DNA from: a virus
Virus record (IMG/VR): IMGVR_UViG_3300042332_001537
Coordinates: 1 to 32,182 of that record
Reading direction: 5' to 3' (one strand)
Length of the DNA: 32,182 nt
The translations under genes were made by a program, and so were the position numbers. Below are positions 8,340-15,606 of this stretch, piece after piece. How positions within the stretch are numbered: position 1 is the stretch's first letter; every line of letters begins with the position of its first letter. The notes beneath the pieces were generated by a model that did no database searches, had not been told where the DNA came from, and was given only the letters and a program-made list of their open reading frames with translations.

Positions 8340-8782
8340 AATCTTTTAATCAGTTTATAAACGAGGCACCTAAAAAATTACGTTTTACTAGGCTGTATCA
8401 CGGAACGTCTCCAGAATCTGCTGAGAAAATTAAAAAGCATGGATTTAAGTCACCAGAGGTTTATGCTTCAACATCAAGAGGAATTGCATCGGGATTTGGG
8501 GCAAGATATAGCGAAAAGCCGAAGACTTTAGAACTCTTGGTTCCAACTAAAAGTATTAAGCCGAATGTTCCGGCAAAAGCCGTTAAAACTGATGGACAGA
8601 GAGGAACTGATATTTGGGGAAAAGATCACTTTTCAGTTGCAATGGATAGAGATTATGCCACAAAGAAAAGAGTGAAAGATTCATCTGGGATTGTTAGGGC
8701 GCCCAAAACGGAAAAGGAATTTCATCATTTATTGCCAAAGGCTTTTCAGAGGAAAACCAAAACTCAACCAAAACGAAAATAG
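8336..8782 (+). CDS. Capsid-tagged putative ADP-ribosyltransferase
   Basis: 148 residues. After the tag MKSFNQFINEA (I-N-E|A cleavage rule) the protein reads LYHGTSPESAEKIKKHGF (20-37), then VYASTS (42-47), ASGFGARY and TLELLVP. HGT in the first strand, the Ile-Lys-x-x-Gly helix and a Tyr plus STS in the second strand are the usual front half of the ADP-ribosyltransferase fold. The catalytic Glu cannot be assigned with certainty. T4 packages and injects the ADP-ribosyltransferase Alt, so a similar role on host RNA polymerase or ribosomes is plausible but unproven. It has a basic C-terminus. Confidence 0.72.
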   Translation: MKSFNQFINEAPKKLRFTRLYHGTSPESAEKIKKHGFKSPEVYASTSRGIASGFGARYSEKPKTLELLVPTKSIKPNVPAKAVKTDGQRGTDIWGKDHFSVAMDRDYATKKRVKDSSGIVRAPKTEKEFHHLLPKAFQRKTKTQPKRK

Positions 8783-8798
8783 TATAAATTAAGACCGG

Positions 8799-8806
8799 GA
8801 TAAATA
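8799..8806 (+). promoter_or_regulatory. T4-type late promoter
   Basis: GATAAATA, 22 nt before the ATG at 8829. Confidence 0.78.
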
Positions 8807-8828
8807 GACTTAGTAAGTAATTTGTGAA

Positions 8829-9077
8829 ATGGACATTAGAGAACTTTCTAATTTGTATGAATCTTATGCGTCCATTTACGAGATGAAATCTACTGGTAAT
8901 CTAGGGTGTCAAGATAAAGAAACTGATATGCGTGAGCACGTCTTAGATTATCTTGTAAATGAAGGCTACGTTGATTCTTATGAGTCGGCTGAATGTGTTT
9001 TAGAGGCTATGAGTGATGAATGGTTGGAAAGTATTGTCGAGGCAAAGAAAGATGAAGTTAAGCGTCCGGTAGAATAA
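8829..9077 (+). CDS. Small late protein with LYESY and MS-x-x-W modules
   Basis: 82 residues, acidic. It has LYESYASIY at 9-17, then VLDYLVNEGYVDSYESAECV (38-57) and EAMSDEWLESIVEAKK (59-74). The I-V-E before A again matches the T4 prohead-protease rule. It is the shortest member of the family with 4753 and 6755 and is almost only the module, so it shows the domain borders. Own late promoter; no clear terminator follows. Confidence 0.85.
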   Translation: MDIRELSNLYESYASIYEMKSTGNLGCQDKETDMREHVLDYLVNEGYVDSYESAECVLEAMSDEWLESIVEAKKDEVKRPVE

Positions 9078-9156
9078 AAAATCGCGGATATTGGTGCTAA
9101 TAAAAAGGAATACAATATAAAAACTTCTAAAGACTAAATTGTAAAAGACTGCAATA

Positions 9157-9996
9157 TTAACAATAAGGCGAAATAACCTGAATATTACTAAAATTACGGT
9201 TCTTTATGCCATGGTTTTTATATCTATCTTCCGCCGAACCATAACGTTTAAATGCCTCTAAAGGACTTTCTCCGTTTTCAATATCAACAGAATGTCCTGT
9301 AGTTCCACCTTTCCATGAACCTTTCTCGTAGCCAACTTCTTTATTGAAATCTATATCAAGACTACGATAAATTTCAGGTTTTATGAAGTATTTCAGCCAT
9401 TTAAACCAACCGGTTCCGTGTTCATATTGCCGCTCCTCAATATAACAAGTTGCAATAATTTCTTCGCCGTCAAAATCATTGAACTTAAATTTTATCTTGG
9501 GGACAGCTTCTTGTGCCCATCCGACAAACTTTAAATAATTTGGCCGCAATAATTCAGGATTTAGCGAACAATACAAGTTCCATGTTGGAGTCATAAAAGA
9601 ATGGTGAGCCAGACGTTTAATTTTCCATGGAATTTCAAATAATTTGGTATGGTCTGAGTTTTTCTTATCGGTGCTAGACCAACAACCGGGTTGAATGCCA
9701 TAATGAACGTGAACGTATTCATCTTGTATATGAAATCCATATTGATATTGAATGTATTCCCAATATCCTTTGTTTTCTGAAGTGCTCCAGGCGTATTGTG
9801 ATGTGTCTACCCATTCTTTTTTGGGTTTAAAGAATTCTGGAATCTGCCACCACCAAGAGCGCGATCCAAGTCTGATATTCAATTGACAATATCTTGTGGC
9901 ATTCTCTCCGGTCTCGTAGTATTCGTCTGGATTGGATACCGTAAATGAATATCCAATATAGTTCTTATCGTCAGAGTAATTTGTTAGTTTAAACAT
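9157..9996 (-). CDS. Conserved phage protein of unknown function, Trp/Tyr-rich
   Basis: 279 residues with unusual aromatic content. Landmarks are RYCQLNIRLGSRSWWWQIPE (35-54), VHYGIQPGCWSSTDKKNSDH, FNDFDGEEIIATCYIE, then DFNKEVGYEKGSWKGGTTGH. I recognise this pattern as a protein conserved in many tailed phages but know no function for it. No signal peptide or membrane segment. It is convergent with the plus-strand late gene at 8829. No clear promoter was seen directly upstream, where only 24 bases separate it from the Lar-like gene. Confidence 0.88.
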   Translation of the reverse strand: MFKLTNYSDDKNYIGYSFTVSNPDEYYETGENATRYCQLNIRLGSRSWWWQIPEFFKPKKEWVDTSQYAWSTSENKGYWEYIQYQYGFHIQDEYVHVHYGIQPGCWSSTDKKNSDHTKLFEIPWKIKRLAHHSFMTPTWNLYCSLNPELLRPNYLKFVGWAQEAVPKIKFKFNDFDGEEIIATCYIEERQYEHGTGWFKWLKYFIKPEIYRSLDIDFNKEVGYEKGSWKGGTTGHSVDIENGESPLEAFKRYGSAEDRYKNHGIKNRNFSNIQVISPYC

Positions 9997-10019
9997 GTGT
10001 TTTATTATCTGGTGTGAGT

Positions 10020-10254
10020 TTACTCGGGCTGCCTGGCAGTGCGATGGTTCCAGGCCGCATCTATCGCTTCAAGTTGCTTCTTCCCTTCAAGGTCGAGAAA
10101 GAAATTGATACCATCCCATGGTTCCTTAGTTGGTGTCTTCCGTGGGCCATACCCCCCAGCAAGCACGACAAAAAATGCTGTCCATAGAATCGTTTTGTCC
10201 GCCATATGCGAGGTCGTTTGAGCCACAAAAGGGGCAGGGTAGCAATTCAGACAT
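10020..10254 (-). pseudogene. Lar-family restriction-alleviation-like protein, split by a frameshift at a G6 run
   Basis: From the ATG at 10254 the frame reads MSELLPCPFCGSNDLAYGGQ and SIFCRACWG, the two CxxC zinc knuckles of Lar-like proteins, then stops at 10126. Beyond six consecutive G (plus-strand C at 10152-10157) the +1 frame continues as YGPRKTPTKEPWDGINFFLD to QLEAIDAAWNHRT, the usual AxxAWN-R-like Lar C-terminus, and stops at 10020. Removing one G restores a protein of about 77 residues. Lar proteins relieve host type I restriction. The break may be mutation, phase variation or sequencing error. It lies 28 nt after the DUF551-like gene. Confidence 0.7.
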
Positions 10255-10282
10255 AATATTTTGAGGGTTATTGGAGTCTTAT

Positions 10283-10939
10283 TTAGCGGCGAGGGGCGCC
10301 CGCCCACATGGTTCCCGCTTCATAGCCACCGTCTGAAGATAACACTTCCACATTCTGAGGTAGAGGAATGGCATCGTGGGGGAGCCAGTGGGTTTGGAAA
10401 AATACTCCACCCTGATCATTTTTAATGGAAGATAAACCAAACACCCAGGATGGTGAAGCCGTAGCCGCAAGGGGTTGCATCAACCACCAGCAGCGTCCCT
10501 CATTATCACAATCCTCTCTTCCTGGCATCCGCTCGGATACCGATACCGGCGCTACGGTGCTTGATGGGCTATGCTTTCCGATTTCGTGTCGTTTGATCAC
10601 CGACCTTATATTTTCCAGTAGTTCTTCACATTTTTCAAGACCTGCTTCAAGGTGACCACATTGTTCGGCAAAATAATTATGAGCATTGCTGGGACCGCAA
10701 TCAACAGGGGACTTCCCCTCAACTACATCTGTCAAGGTGGCCTCAGCTTTAATCAGTATATCAATCAGTTCTTCTTCAACTCGCGGCTCAGCTTCCAGCG
10801 CAGCGGCAGCGCGAGTCATTAGAACGTGGTCAGCGTTGCCACGGATAGTTCCGCCATCACTGTAAAGATCGTCAGCCTGTTGCCAGGCCACTAGCTCATC
10901 GACAAGCTCAGCACACAAGGCGCGAAAGTTGGTGGTCAT
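10283..10939 (-). CDS. DUF551-like protein with cyanobacterial/cyanophage N-terminus
   Basis: 218 residues. The N-terminus MTTNFRALCAELVDELVAWQ, then QADDLYSDGG, is a form I know from Synechococcus-type genomes and phages. The C-terminus SVSERMPGREDCDNEGRCWW, later THWLPHDAIPLPQ, matches DUF551 (V-x-E-R-x-P ... THW-x-P). Codons are clearly GC-richer than in the surrounding genes, which points to recent transfer. It has its own promoter with both an ACCGACACAA box and TTGACG. Confidence 0.82.
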   Translation of the reverse strand: MTTNFRALCAELVDELVAWQQADDLYSDGGTIRGNADHVLMTRAAAALEAEPRVEEELIDILIKAEATLTDVVEGKSPVDCGPSNAHNYFAEQCGHLEAGLEKCEELLENIRSVIKRHEIGKHSPSSTVAPVSVSERMPGREDCDNEGRCWWLMQPLAATASPSWVFGLSSIKNDQGGVFFQTHWLPHDAIPLPQNVEVLSSDGGYEAGTMWAGAPRR

Positions 10940-10963
10940 AAAGTTTCAGGTTTGTATGTGTGT

Positions 10964-11007
10964 AGCATATCACAAAACCCCTCGTCGTCAAGGCGGGTTG
11001 TGTCGGT
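10964..11007 (-). promoter_or_regulatory. Class B promoter (box-N28-TATGCT)
   Basis: Box ACCGACACAA at 10998-11007 and -10 TATGCT at 10964-10969, 28 nt apart. TTGACG lies 16 nt before the -10. It drives the gene starting at 10939. Confidence 0.7.
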
Positions 11008-11009
11008 TC

Positions 11010-11240
11010 TTAAAGTGTCTCTTCGTCTTTGATTTCTTGAATAACTTCTCTTATTAATCTTTTAATTCTTCTATCTTCTAGTATTCTATCAAGTTTTCTT
11101 TTTTGCTCTTTAAATTTTCGGTTTCCTTCTCTGATTTTTTCAGTCTCTTCTCTGATTTTTTCAGTCTCTTCTCTGATTTTTATGTTTTCCTGTCTTATCC
11201 TTTCGGTATCTTGTCTGAGGGGTTCTAGCCAGTCAATCAT
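11010..11240 (-). CDS. Small coiled-coil protein
   Basis: 76 residues from the ATG at 11240; a TTG five codons earlier is possible. REETEKIREETEKIREGNRK is a tandem seven-residue repeat (IREETEK), also visible as a DNA repeat near 11120-11180, so the core is a coiled coil. No enzyme motif. Its stop region, CACTTTAAGAACCGACACA, is repeated at the end of the next gene (11256-11283) and carries the class B box for the downstream gene. Confidence 0.78.
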   Translation of the reverse strand: MIDWLEPLRQDTERIRQENIKIREETEKIREETEKIREGNRKFKEQKRKLDRILEDRRIKRLIREVIQEIKDEETL

Positions 11241-11273
11241 AATGTTTTGTGTCAATGCGGGTTGTGTCGGTTC

Positions 11274-11528
11274 TTAAAGTGTCTTATATTTTTTACTTAA
11301 GTCAAAAATTTTCCCAGTAGGAGGACCCGGTGTTTCAACTTGGGCTTCCAAAATTGCCATTCCAATCAGTTCATAGAGTTTTTGTTTACCAATAGATGAA
11401 ACAGTTGCGGGTTCCAAAGGAAGTTCCAATACAATCTTCATTACTGGTTGAAAACTAACAGCATCAATTATAAGTTTTTTTTCTTTGATGGAATTCTTGA
11501 TTTTTTGATAAAATTGTTCTTCGGTCAT
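11274..11528 (-). CDS. Small protein of unknown function
   Basis: 84 residues, beginning MTEEQFYQKIKNSIKEKKLI and ending FDLSKKYKTL. A Lys-rich helix is followed by a mixed region; no family is recognised. It starts 18 nt after the endonuclease stop, so it probably shares that transcript. It ends in the same 3' repeat as the gene at 11010. Confidence 0.78.
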   Translation of the reverse strand: MTEEQFYQKIKNSIKEKKLIIDAVSFQPVMKIVLELPLEPATVSSIGKQKLYELIGMAILEAQVETPGPPTGKIFDLSKKYKTL

Positions 11529-11546
11529 AATGTTGGAGTGGGTTTC

Positions 11547-12194
11547 TTATTTGGATGGGTCAAGAGGCGTTTTTAATTTTGAAAATACCTCTAAAATATG
11601 GGGAATACCTTCAGGTTTTATGAGTTCAGTTGTTGAATGACTTGAATATCTCCACCCATTATCTTTTGCATATTTAAGTTGCTGTTGTTCTATATCAAAA
11701 CATTCACCCAATGTAGATTTATAAATATTTACTATTGAAATTAGATGCTTTTTTAGTCTTTCTTGTGGACTTCGTACTGTTATACCTAATTTAAAATGAG
11801 TTCCTTCATCATCAATATAACGAACCAGATATAAAAAGCAAGGAAGTTCCCTTTGCTCTTCTCTGGGCAATCTGCCATATCCACCGAAACCAACCCAACC
11901 TTCATCAAGTTTCTTCTTCCAAGAATTTCTGATTTTCTTTGCCTTTTCGGGTGAGCAAGGAACTCTTGCCGCTGGATTTGGTTTTCCTTTTTGGGGGGAT
12001 GAATAAGCACCTTTCATTCCTTTATTCCAAGGAATTTGCGCCCCCTTTAATCCCTTATTCCAAGGTTCTTTCCCCCTTTGCCATTCGGACCAGTTTCTTG
12101 TAATACCACATTTTTGTAAATGTTTATATACAGTTGGTTTGGGGATATTAAGTTGTCTTGCAATTTCGTGGGATGATAATCCAGAAATATACAT
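11547..12194 (-). CDS. GIY-YIG/NUMOD3 homing-type endonuclease next to psbA
   Basis: 215 residues from the ATG at 12194. There is a helix-turn-helix (GLSSHEIARQLNIPKPTVYK, 5-24) and three NUMOD3-like units (GKEPWNKGLKG 41-51, IPWNKGMKG 54-62, SPQKGKPNP 66-74). A GIY-YIG-like nuclease follows: FLYLVRY (120-126), FKLGIT (134-139), Arg146 and Glu169. The same frame is open and protein-like 15 codons further up (NSKYTDEDRKIWEE before the Met), to an ATT at 12239 that lies 22 nt after a late promoter. Translation may therefore begin at a non-AUG codon. Likely role: spreading the neighbouring psbA region by homing. Confidence 0.87.
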   Translation of the reverse strand: MYISGLSSHEIARQLNIPKPTVYKHLQKCGITRNWSEWQRGKEPWNKGLKGAQIPWNKGMKGAYSSPQKGKPNPAARVPCSPEKAKKIRNSWKKKLDEGWVGFGGYGRLPREEQRELPCFLYLVRYIDDEGTHFKLGITVRSPQERLKKHLISIVNIYKSTLGECFDIEQQQLKYAKDNGWRYSSHSTTELIKPEGIPHILEVFSKLKTPLDPSK

Positions 12195-12261
12195 TTCTTC
12201 CCAAATTTTTCTATCTTCGTCTGTATATTTTGAGTTAATTTTTGCCGCTCACGGTTATTTC

Positions 12262-12269
12262 TATTTATG
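12262..12269 (-). promoter_or_regulatory. T4-type late promoter for the endonuclease
   Basis: CATAAATA on the minus strand, immediately after the psbA terminator stem and about 68 nt before the first ATG (22 nt before ATT at 12239). Confidence 0.6.
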
Positions 12270-12298
12270 TAAAAGGAACTCTTCGGAGTTCCTTTTAC
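12269..12298. terminator. psbA terminator
   Basis: A perfect 13-bp stem, GTAAAAGGAACTC, closed by a TTCG loop, 24 nt after the psbA stop. Symmetric, so it works in both directions. Confidence 0.9.
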
Positions 12299-12321
12299 TA
12301 TACCATTATTCCAGTTTCAAA

Positions 12322-13401
12322 TCAACCAATATCTGGAGACTTTAAAGCGACTTCATAAGAAGAAGATTTAGCAAGATCCAATGGAAATTGATGTGAATTT
12401 TTTTCGTGAACGGTTTCAATTCCCAAATTGGCCCGATTTAATACATCGGCCCAGGATGGAATGGTTCTTCCTTGATTATCCTGAATGCTATGGACAAAGT
12501 TAAATCCATTGACATTGAAGGAGAAACACATAACGCCAACGGAGGCAAGCCAGATTCCTACAACAGGCCAGGCTGCCAATAGAAAGTGCAAAGAGCGAGA
12601 GTTATTAAATGAGGCGTATTGCCAGAATAGCCTACCGAAATACGCATGAGCATTTACAATTGAATAAGTCTCTTCATTCTGGCCAAATTTGTAACCATAA
12701 TTTTGAGACTCAGTTTCAGAGGTTTCACGAATAATAGAACTTGTGACCAATGAACCGTGTTGTGCTGCAAAAAGAGCACCACCAAAAACTCCAGCAACCC
12801 CAGCCATGTGGAATGGTGAAAATAGTACATTATGCTCAGACTGTAGCACCATCATAAAATTAAACGTACCACTGATTCCAAGAGGAAGTGCATCACTCCA
12901 AGAACCCTGCCCAAAAGGATAGATGAACAATACTGAAGTTGCGGCAATTGCAGGAGCAGAATAAGCAACTGCAATCCACGGCCTCATACCCAGTCGAAAT
13001 GATAGTTCCCATTCGCGTCCAAGGTAAGTCCAAATACCAATAAGAAAATGGAATACAATAAGTTGCCAACTTCCTCCATTGTATAACCATTCTTCAATAC
13101 TTGAGGCTTCCCAAATTGGGTAAAAATGAAGACCGATAGCATTTGATGTGGGCAAAACTGCAGCGGAAATAATATTATTTCCATACATAAGTGAACCGGC
13201 AATTGGTTCTCTTACCCCATCTAAATCTACTGGCGGATTTGCAATAAATGCAACAATAAAACAAATAGTAGCAGCGAGCAATGTTGGAATCATAAGAACT
13301 CCAAACCATCCCACATATAAACGATTGTTCGTTGAAGTAACCCAGGAACAAAATTGCTCCCAGAGATTACTCTCCGAACGTGTAGCAATTGTAGCAGTCA
13401 T
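12322..13401 (-). CDS. psbA: Photosystem II D1 protein
   Basis: 359 residues, full length, five transmembrane helices. All key D1 residues are in place: Tyr161, Asp170, Glu189, His190, His198, His215, Ser264, His272, His332, Glu333, His337, Asp342 and Ala344, followed by a 15-residue tail for CtpA-type processing. Residue 130 is Glu (LGREWEL), the D1:2 high-light form rather than Gln. There are several unusual substitutions, for example [11 protein letters not shown] at 194-204. It replaces photodamaged host D1 during infection so that photosynthesis continues. No intron. It has its own promoter and terminator and no Shine-Dalgarno. Confidence 0.98.
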   Translation of the reverse strand: MTATIATRSESNLWEQFCSWVTSTNNRLYVGWFGVLMIPTLLAATICFIVAFIANPPVDLDGVREPIAGSLMYGNNIISAAVLPTSNAIGLHFYPIWEASSIEEWLYNGGSWQLIVFHFLIGIWTYLGREWELSFRLGMRPWIAVAYSAPAIAATSVLFIYPFGQGSWSDALPLGISGTFNFMMVLQSEHNVLFSPFHMAGVAGVFGGALFAAQHGSLVTSSIIRETSETESQNYGYKFGQNEETYSIVNAHAYFGRLFWQYASFNNSRSLHFLLAAWPVVGIWLASVGVMCFSFNVNGFNFVHSIQDNQGRTIPSWADVLNRANLGIETVHEKNSHQFPLDLAKSSSYEVALKSPDIG

Positions 13402-13452
13402 ATTTGAAAAAAGGGTAGAAAAAGTTCGTAGGGACGAATGTGATTATTATTT

Positions 13453-13471
13453 CTTCTCTCCCCCAGAGAAG
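13453..13471 (-). promoter_or_regulatory. Hairpin in the psbA leader
   Basis: CTTCTCT, five-base G loop, AGAGAAG: a 7-bp stem in the predicted 5' leader of psbA, about 50 nt before the start codon. There is no T tract after it, so a stability or translation role is more likely than termination. Confidence 0.5.
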
Positions 13472-13550
13472 ATATGAGAGACGTATTTGATGTGCAAAGT
13501 CTCGGTAAGCACGGGAGCAAGTTAGGAATCCCTGGCCTGCTTGTGTATGT

Positions 13551-13594
13551 ATGGTAACACTTTTTGTGGATTAGTCAAGGGGTGTTGTGTCAGT
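13551..13594 (-). promoter_or_regulatory. psbA: psbA promoter, class B (box-N28-TACCAT)
   Basis: Box ACTGACACAA at 13585-13594, -35 TTGACT at 13573-13578 and -10 TACCAT at 13551-13556 (16-nt spacer). The box-to--10 distance is 28 nt, as in the early genes. It overlaps the stop of the upstream gene. Predicted leader about 140 nt. Confidence 0.68.
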
Positions 13595-14236
13595 TGAGGG
13601 AGTGTCCAGGTTATCAAACATAGGAAAGAAAACTAGTTGCTGGCCCCGATTTTCTAGAATATGCCTCCCAATTAATTCACATGATGCTGCTACTACGGCA
13701 GAGGTGACAGGTAGTGTTAAAGAAGACCAACAACTATTGGCTGGGTTATAGCCGTAAGATGATTGCAATAGTGCATCATACTGGTCATTAACATTATTAA
13801 TCGGTGAAGGGTTTACATTTGAACATGGATAATCAACAAAGACAGCATCTGCTACCTCTTTTGCATTATTTTCTGCTTCTTGTCTAGTATTCCAAGAAAC
13901 ACTTTCAGCGGCTTTTCTAGAATTTAGCCAGGTTAAAAGTTTGGCTGCGCTCAAGTTATTTGTTCCAATAGCATCATCTAAGGCTGCATCTGCAGCAGAA
14001 AGCATTCTACGGCGCTCGGAAAAATTATTGAACCGTATTTCTACTTCATCCCATTGTTTTTCCGTAAGAGTATCAATATATTTCCAAAAGTCAATAACAG
14101 ATTGATAGTTTGGTCCAAGATAATATTGAGGATACCACAATATTTTGGGATCATTTATTTTTTCGCTAAATTTACTATGAGTATTAGAAAACGGATAATG
14201 TTGTAGTAAATAAGAAGGTAGTTTTAAGTCGTTCAT
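13571..14236 (-). CDS. Unknown phage protein, Ala-rich centre
   Basis: 221 residues. The centre (MLSAADAALDDAIGTNNLSA and following) is helical. The C-terminal VAASCELIGRHILENRGQQL, VFFPMFD, is a pattern I have seen at the ends of cyanophage hypotheticals. It has an AAGGAAAA ribosome site before the ATG and is last in the long minus-strand operon. Its tail DTPSTDT repeats the end of the next gene up, the same DNA as the class B box. Confidence 0.82.
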   Translation of the reverse strand: MNDLKLPSYLLQHYPFSNTHSKFSEKINDPKILWYPQYYLGPNYQSVIDFWKYIDTLTEKQWDEVEIRFNNFSERRRMLSAADAALDDAIGTNNLSAAKLLTWLNSRKAAESVSWNTRQEAENNAKEVADAVFVDYPCSNVNPSPINNVNDQYDALLQSSYGYNPANSCWSSLTLPVTSAVVAASCELIGRHILENRGQQLVFFPMFDNLDTPSTDTTPLD

Positions 14237-14257
14237 AATTTTCCTTGTGTTAAATGT

Positions 14258-14575
14258 TTATTTTGTGTCAGTTGAGGGAGTGTCCTGGACATTTTCTTTT
14301 ACATATAAACCATATCTAAACAAATAACGTGAAACCTCTTTCAAAATACTATTGTCGTCGTTCTCTATTTTCCTATAAATTAATTCAGTGAAAAATGATC
14401 TCTCAATATTAGAACCCGACATTCTTGCGAGGACAGTGCGTATAAACTCTAGCAAATATTCTCGGTCATTAATACCATCTAGGCATCTACAGAAAGTTTC
14501 ATAGGTAAATAAATTACTAAGAGATTTTAAAGGAAAGTCGTCTAGGTTTAATAAAGGTTCCATAAATTTAATCAT
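14258..14575 (-). CDS. Small protein of unknown function
   Basis: 105 residues, helical, beginning MIKFMEPLLNLDDFPLKSLS; a second possible start is the Met at residue 5. It overlaps the upstream stop by 8 nt. Ends NVQDTPSTDTK, a tail shared with the neighbour downstream. No family recognised. Confidence 0.8.
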   Translation of the reverse strand: MIKFMEPLLNLDDFPLKSLSNLFTYETFCRCLDGINDREYLLEFIRTVLARMSGSNIERSFFTELIYRKIENDDNSILKEVSRYLFRYGLYVKENVQDTPSTDTK

Positions 14576-15116
14576 ATTGGATAGAGTTTATTGGTGGGAC
14601 ACTCCCACCAAATTTTGGAATACTATCATAAAACATAAACCAATTATGGTCGTGATAGATATTTGTATCCATAACACACAATTCAACTTTTGATGTATTA
14701 TAACGTTCGGCAAAAGAATGAAATTCTTTGAAGTTATAAGTTCTATCGGTAGAAATAATTTCATTAGTAATAATGTTTCTACTTTTTGGTAGATTATTAT
14801 CTAAAGAATTTAAATGGGTCTCAATATATTTAAATTCTTCCATAATCAAAGAATTATCGTAAGGAGTTTCCACTTTTACTCTATAAATGGGAGTAAAATT
14901 AATTTTTTTCAAAAGCACTCCAATATAATTAATTGCAGATTCTTGTGAATAAAAAAAGTCTGTATAGGAAGTCATCCAATCCAATTGAACTGCGTAACCG
15001 CTTGGGGCAAGTGCTTCAATTCCAATGATAGGAATATCATTCTTTGATAGTTCCTGGATTGAAGATTCATACGCGGTAATATGAAATTCATAAAGTCTTT
15101 CTTGTGTAATATTCAT
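14568..15116 (-). CDS. Protein of unknown function
   Basis: 182 residues, mixed alpha/beta, beginning MNITQERLYEFHITAYESSI. GIEALAPSGYAVQLDWMTSY lies around 32-51 and Tyr/Asp-rich segments follow. No motif points to an enzyme. It starts 11 nt after the ribbon-helix-helix gene. Confidence 0.82.
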   Translation of the reverse strand: MNITQERLYEFHITAYESSIQELSKNDIPIIGIEALAPSGYAVQLDWMTSYTDFFYSQESAINYIGVLLKKINFTPIYRVKVETPYDNSLIMEEFKYIETHLNSLDNNLPKSRNIITNEIISTDRTYNFKEFHSFAERYNTSKVELCVMDTNIYHDHNWFMFYDSIPKFGGSVPPINSIQYD

Positions 15117-15127
15117 CTGTTTACGAT

Positions 15128-15307
15128 TTACTCTTTTGGTACAAACACAAATCCTTTTCCTTCGCGATCTGCGGCTACTACCAGCTCAAGGGTATCAATT
15201 GCGGCTCTAATTACCTCCTCTTTCGGTACTTTCATGCTTGCTGATAGCTCTTCTATGCGATCAACAAAATCGCTACTGGCATTAAATTGAATCCGTTTTA
15301 TTGTCAT
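15128..15307 (-). CDS. Ribbon-helix-helix (CopG/Arc-type) regulator
   Basis: 59 residues. KRIQFNASSDFVDRIEELSA, then SMKVPKEEVIRAAIDTLELV, gives one beta strand followed by two helices, the RHH pattern. A dimer would bind DNA through the strand (Lys4, Arg5, Gln7). It is the only recognisable DNA-binding regulator in this operon and a candidate to read the repeated operator-like sequences around the early genes; that link is speculation. ATGA overlap with the upstream gene. Confidence 0.8.
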   Translation of the reverse strand: MTIKRIQFNASSDFVDRIEELSASMKVPKEEVIRAAIDTLELVVAADREGKGFVFVPKE

Positions 15308-15606
15308 AGCTTAAACATATCGGGAAACTCTTCTGGCTTCAACTCTACTACATTGCAACTGGAAACGCCTTCATGTTCCCCTAAACCAAAACCATCAGCT
15401 ATATGGTCGTACAGGTGAACGCCAAAATAATCACTAAAAGTATTCGGCCCGCATAATTCATCATTTGTGTGTTCTTTTGCAATAAACCCAACATAAAAAG
15501 TAACCTTATAACATCTCATATCTTTACGAGATGTTATATGGGTTTCAATGTCTGTTTGAAGTTGTTGCAGCTCCGCAAAGGAGAGTTTACTTAAATCAAT
15601 TTTCAT
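15304..15606 (-). CDS. Small protein, paralogue of the gene at 18401
   Basis: 100 residues from the ATG at 15606; the frame extends ten codons upstream into the preceding gene. MKIDLSKLSFAELQQLQTDI, then YKVTFYVGFIA, aligns with MIDISTLSGAELRQLKREIA, then YEITFTVEFFA, of the gene at 18401: a helix-plus-strand domain duplicated in this genome. Function unknown. Confidence 0.8.
   Translation of the reverse strand: MKIDLSKLSFAELQQLQTDIETHITSRKDMRCYKVTFYVGFIAKEHTNDELCGPNTFSDYFGVHLYDHIADGFGLGEHEGVSSCNVVELKPEEFPDMFKL

Noticed and set aside
10020-10307. A 95-residue ORF overlapping the end of the DUF551-like gene
   Set aside because: Its first half is out of frame with the Lar zinc knuckles; only its C-terminal half is real Lar-like sequence.
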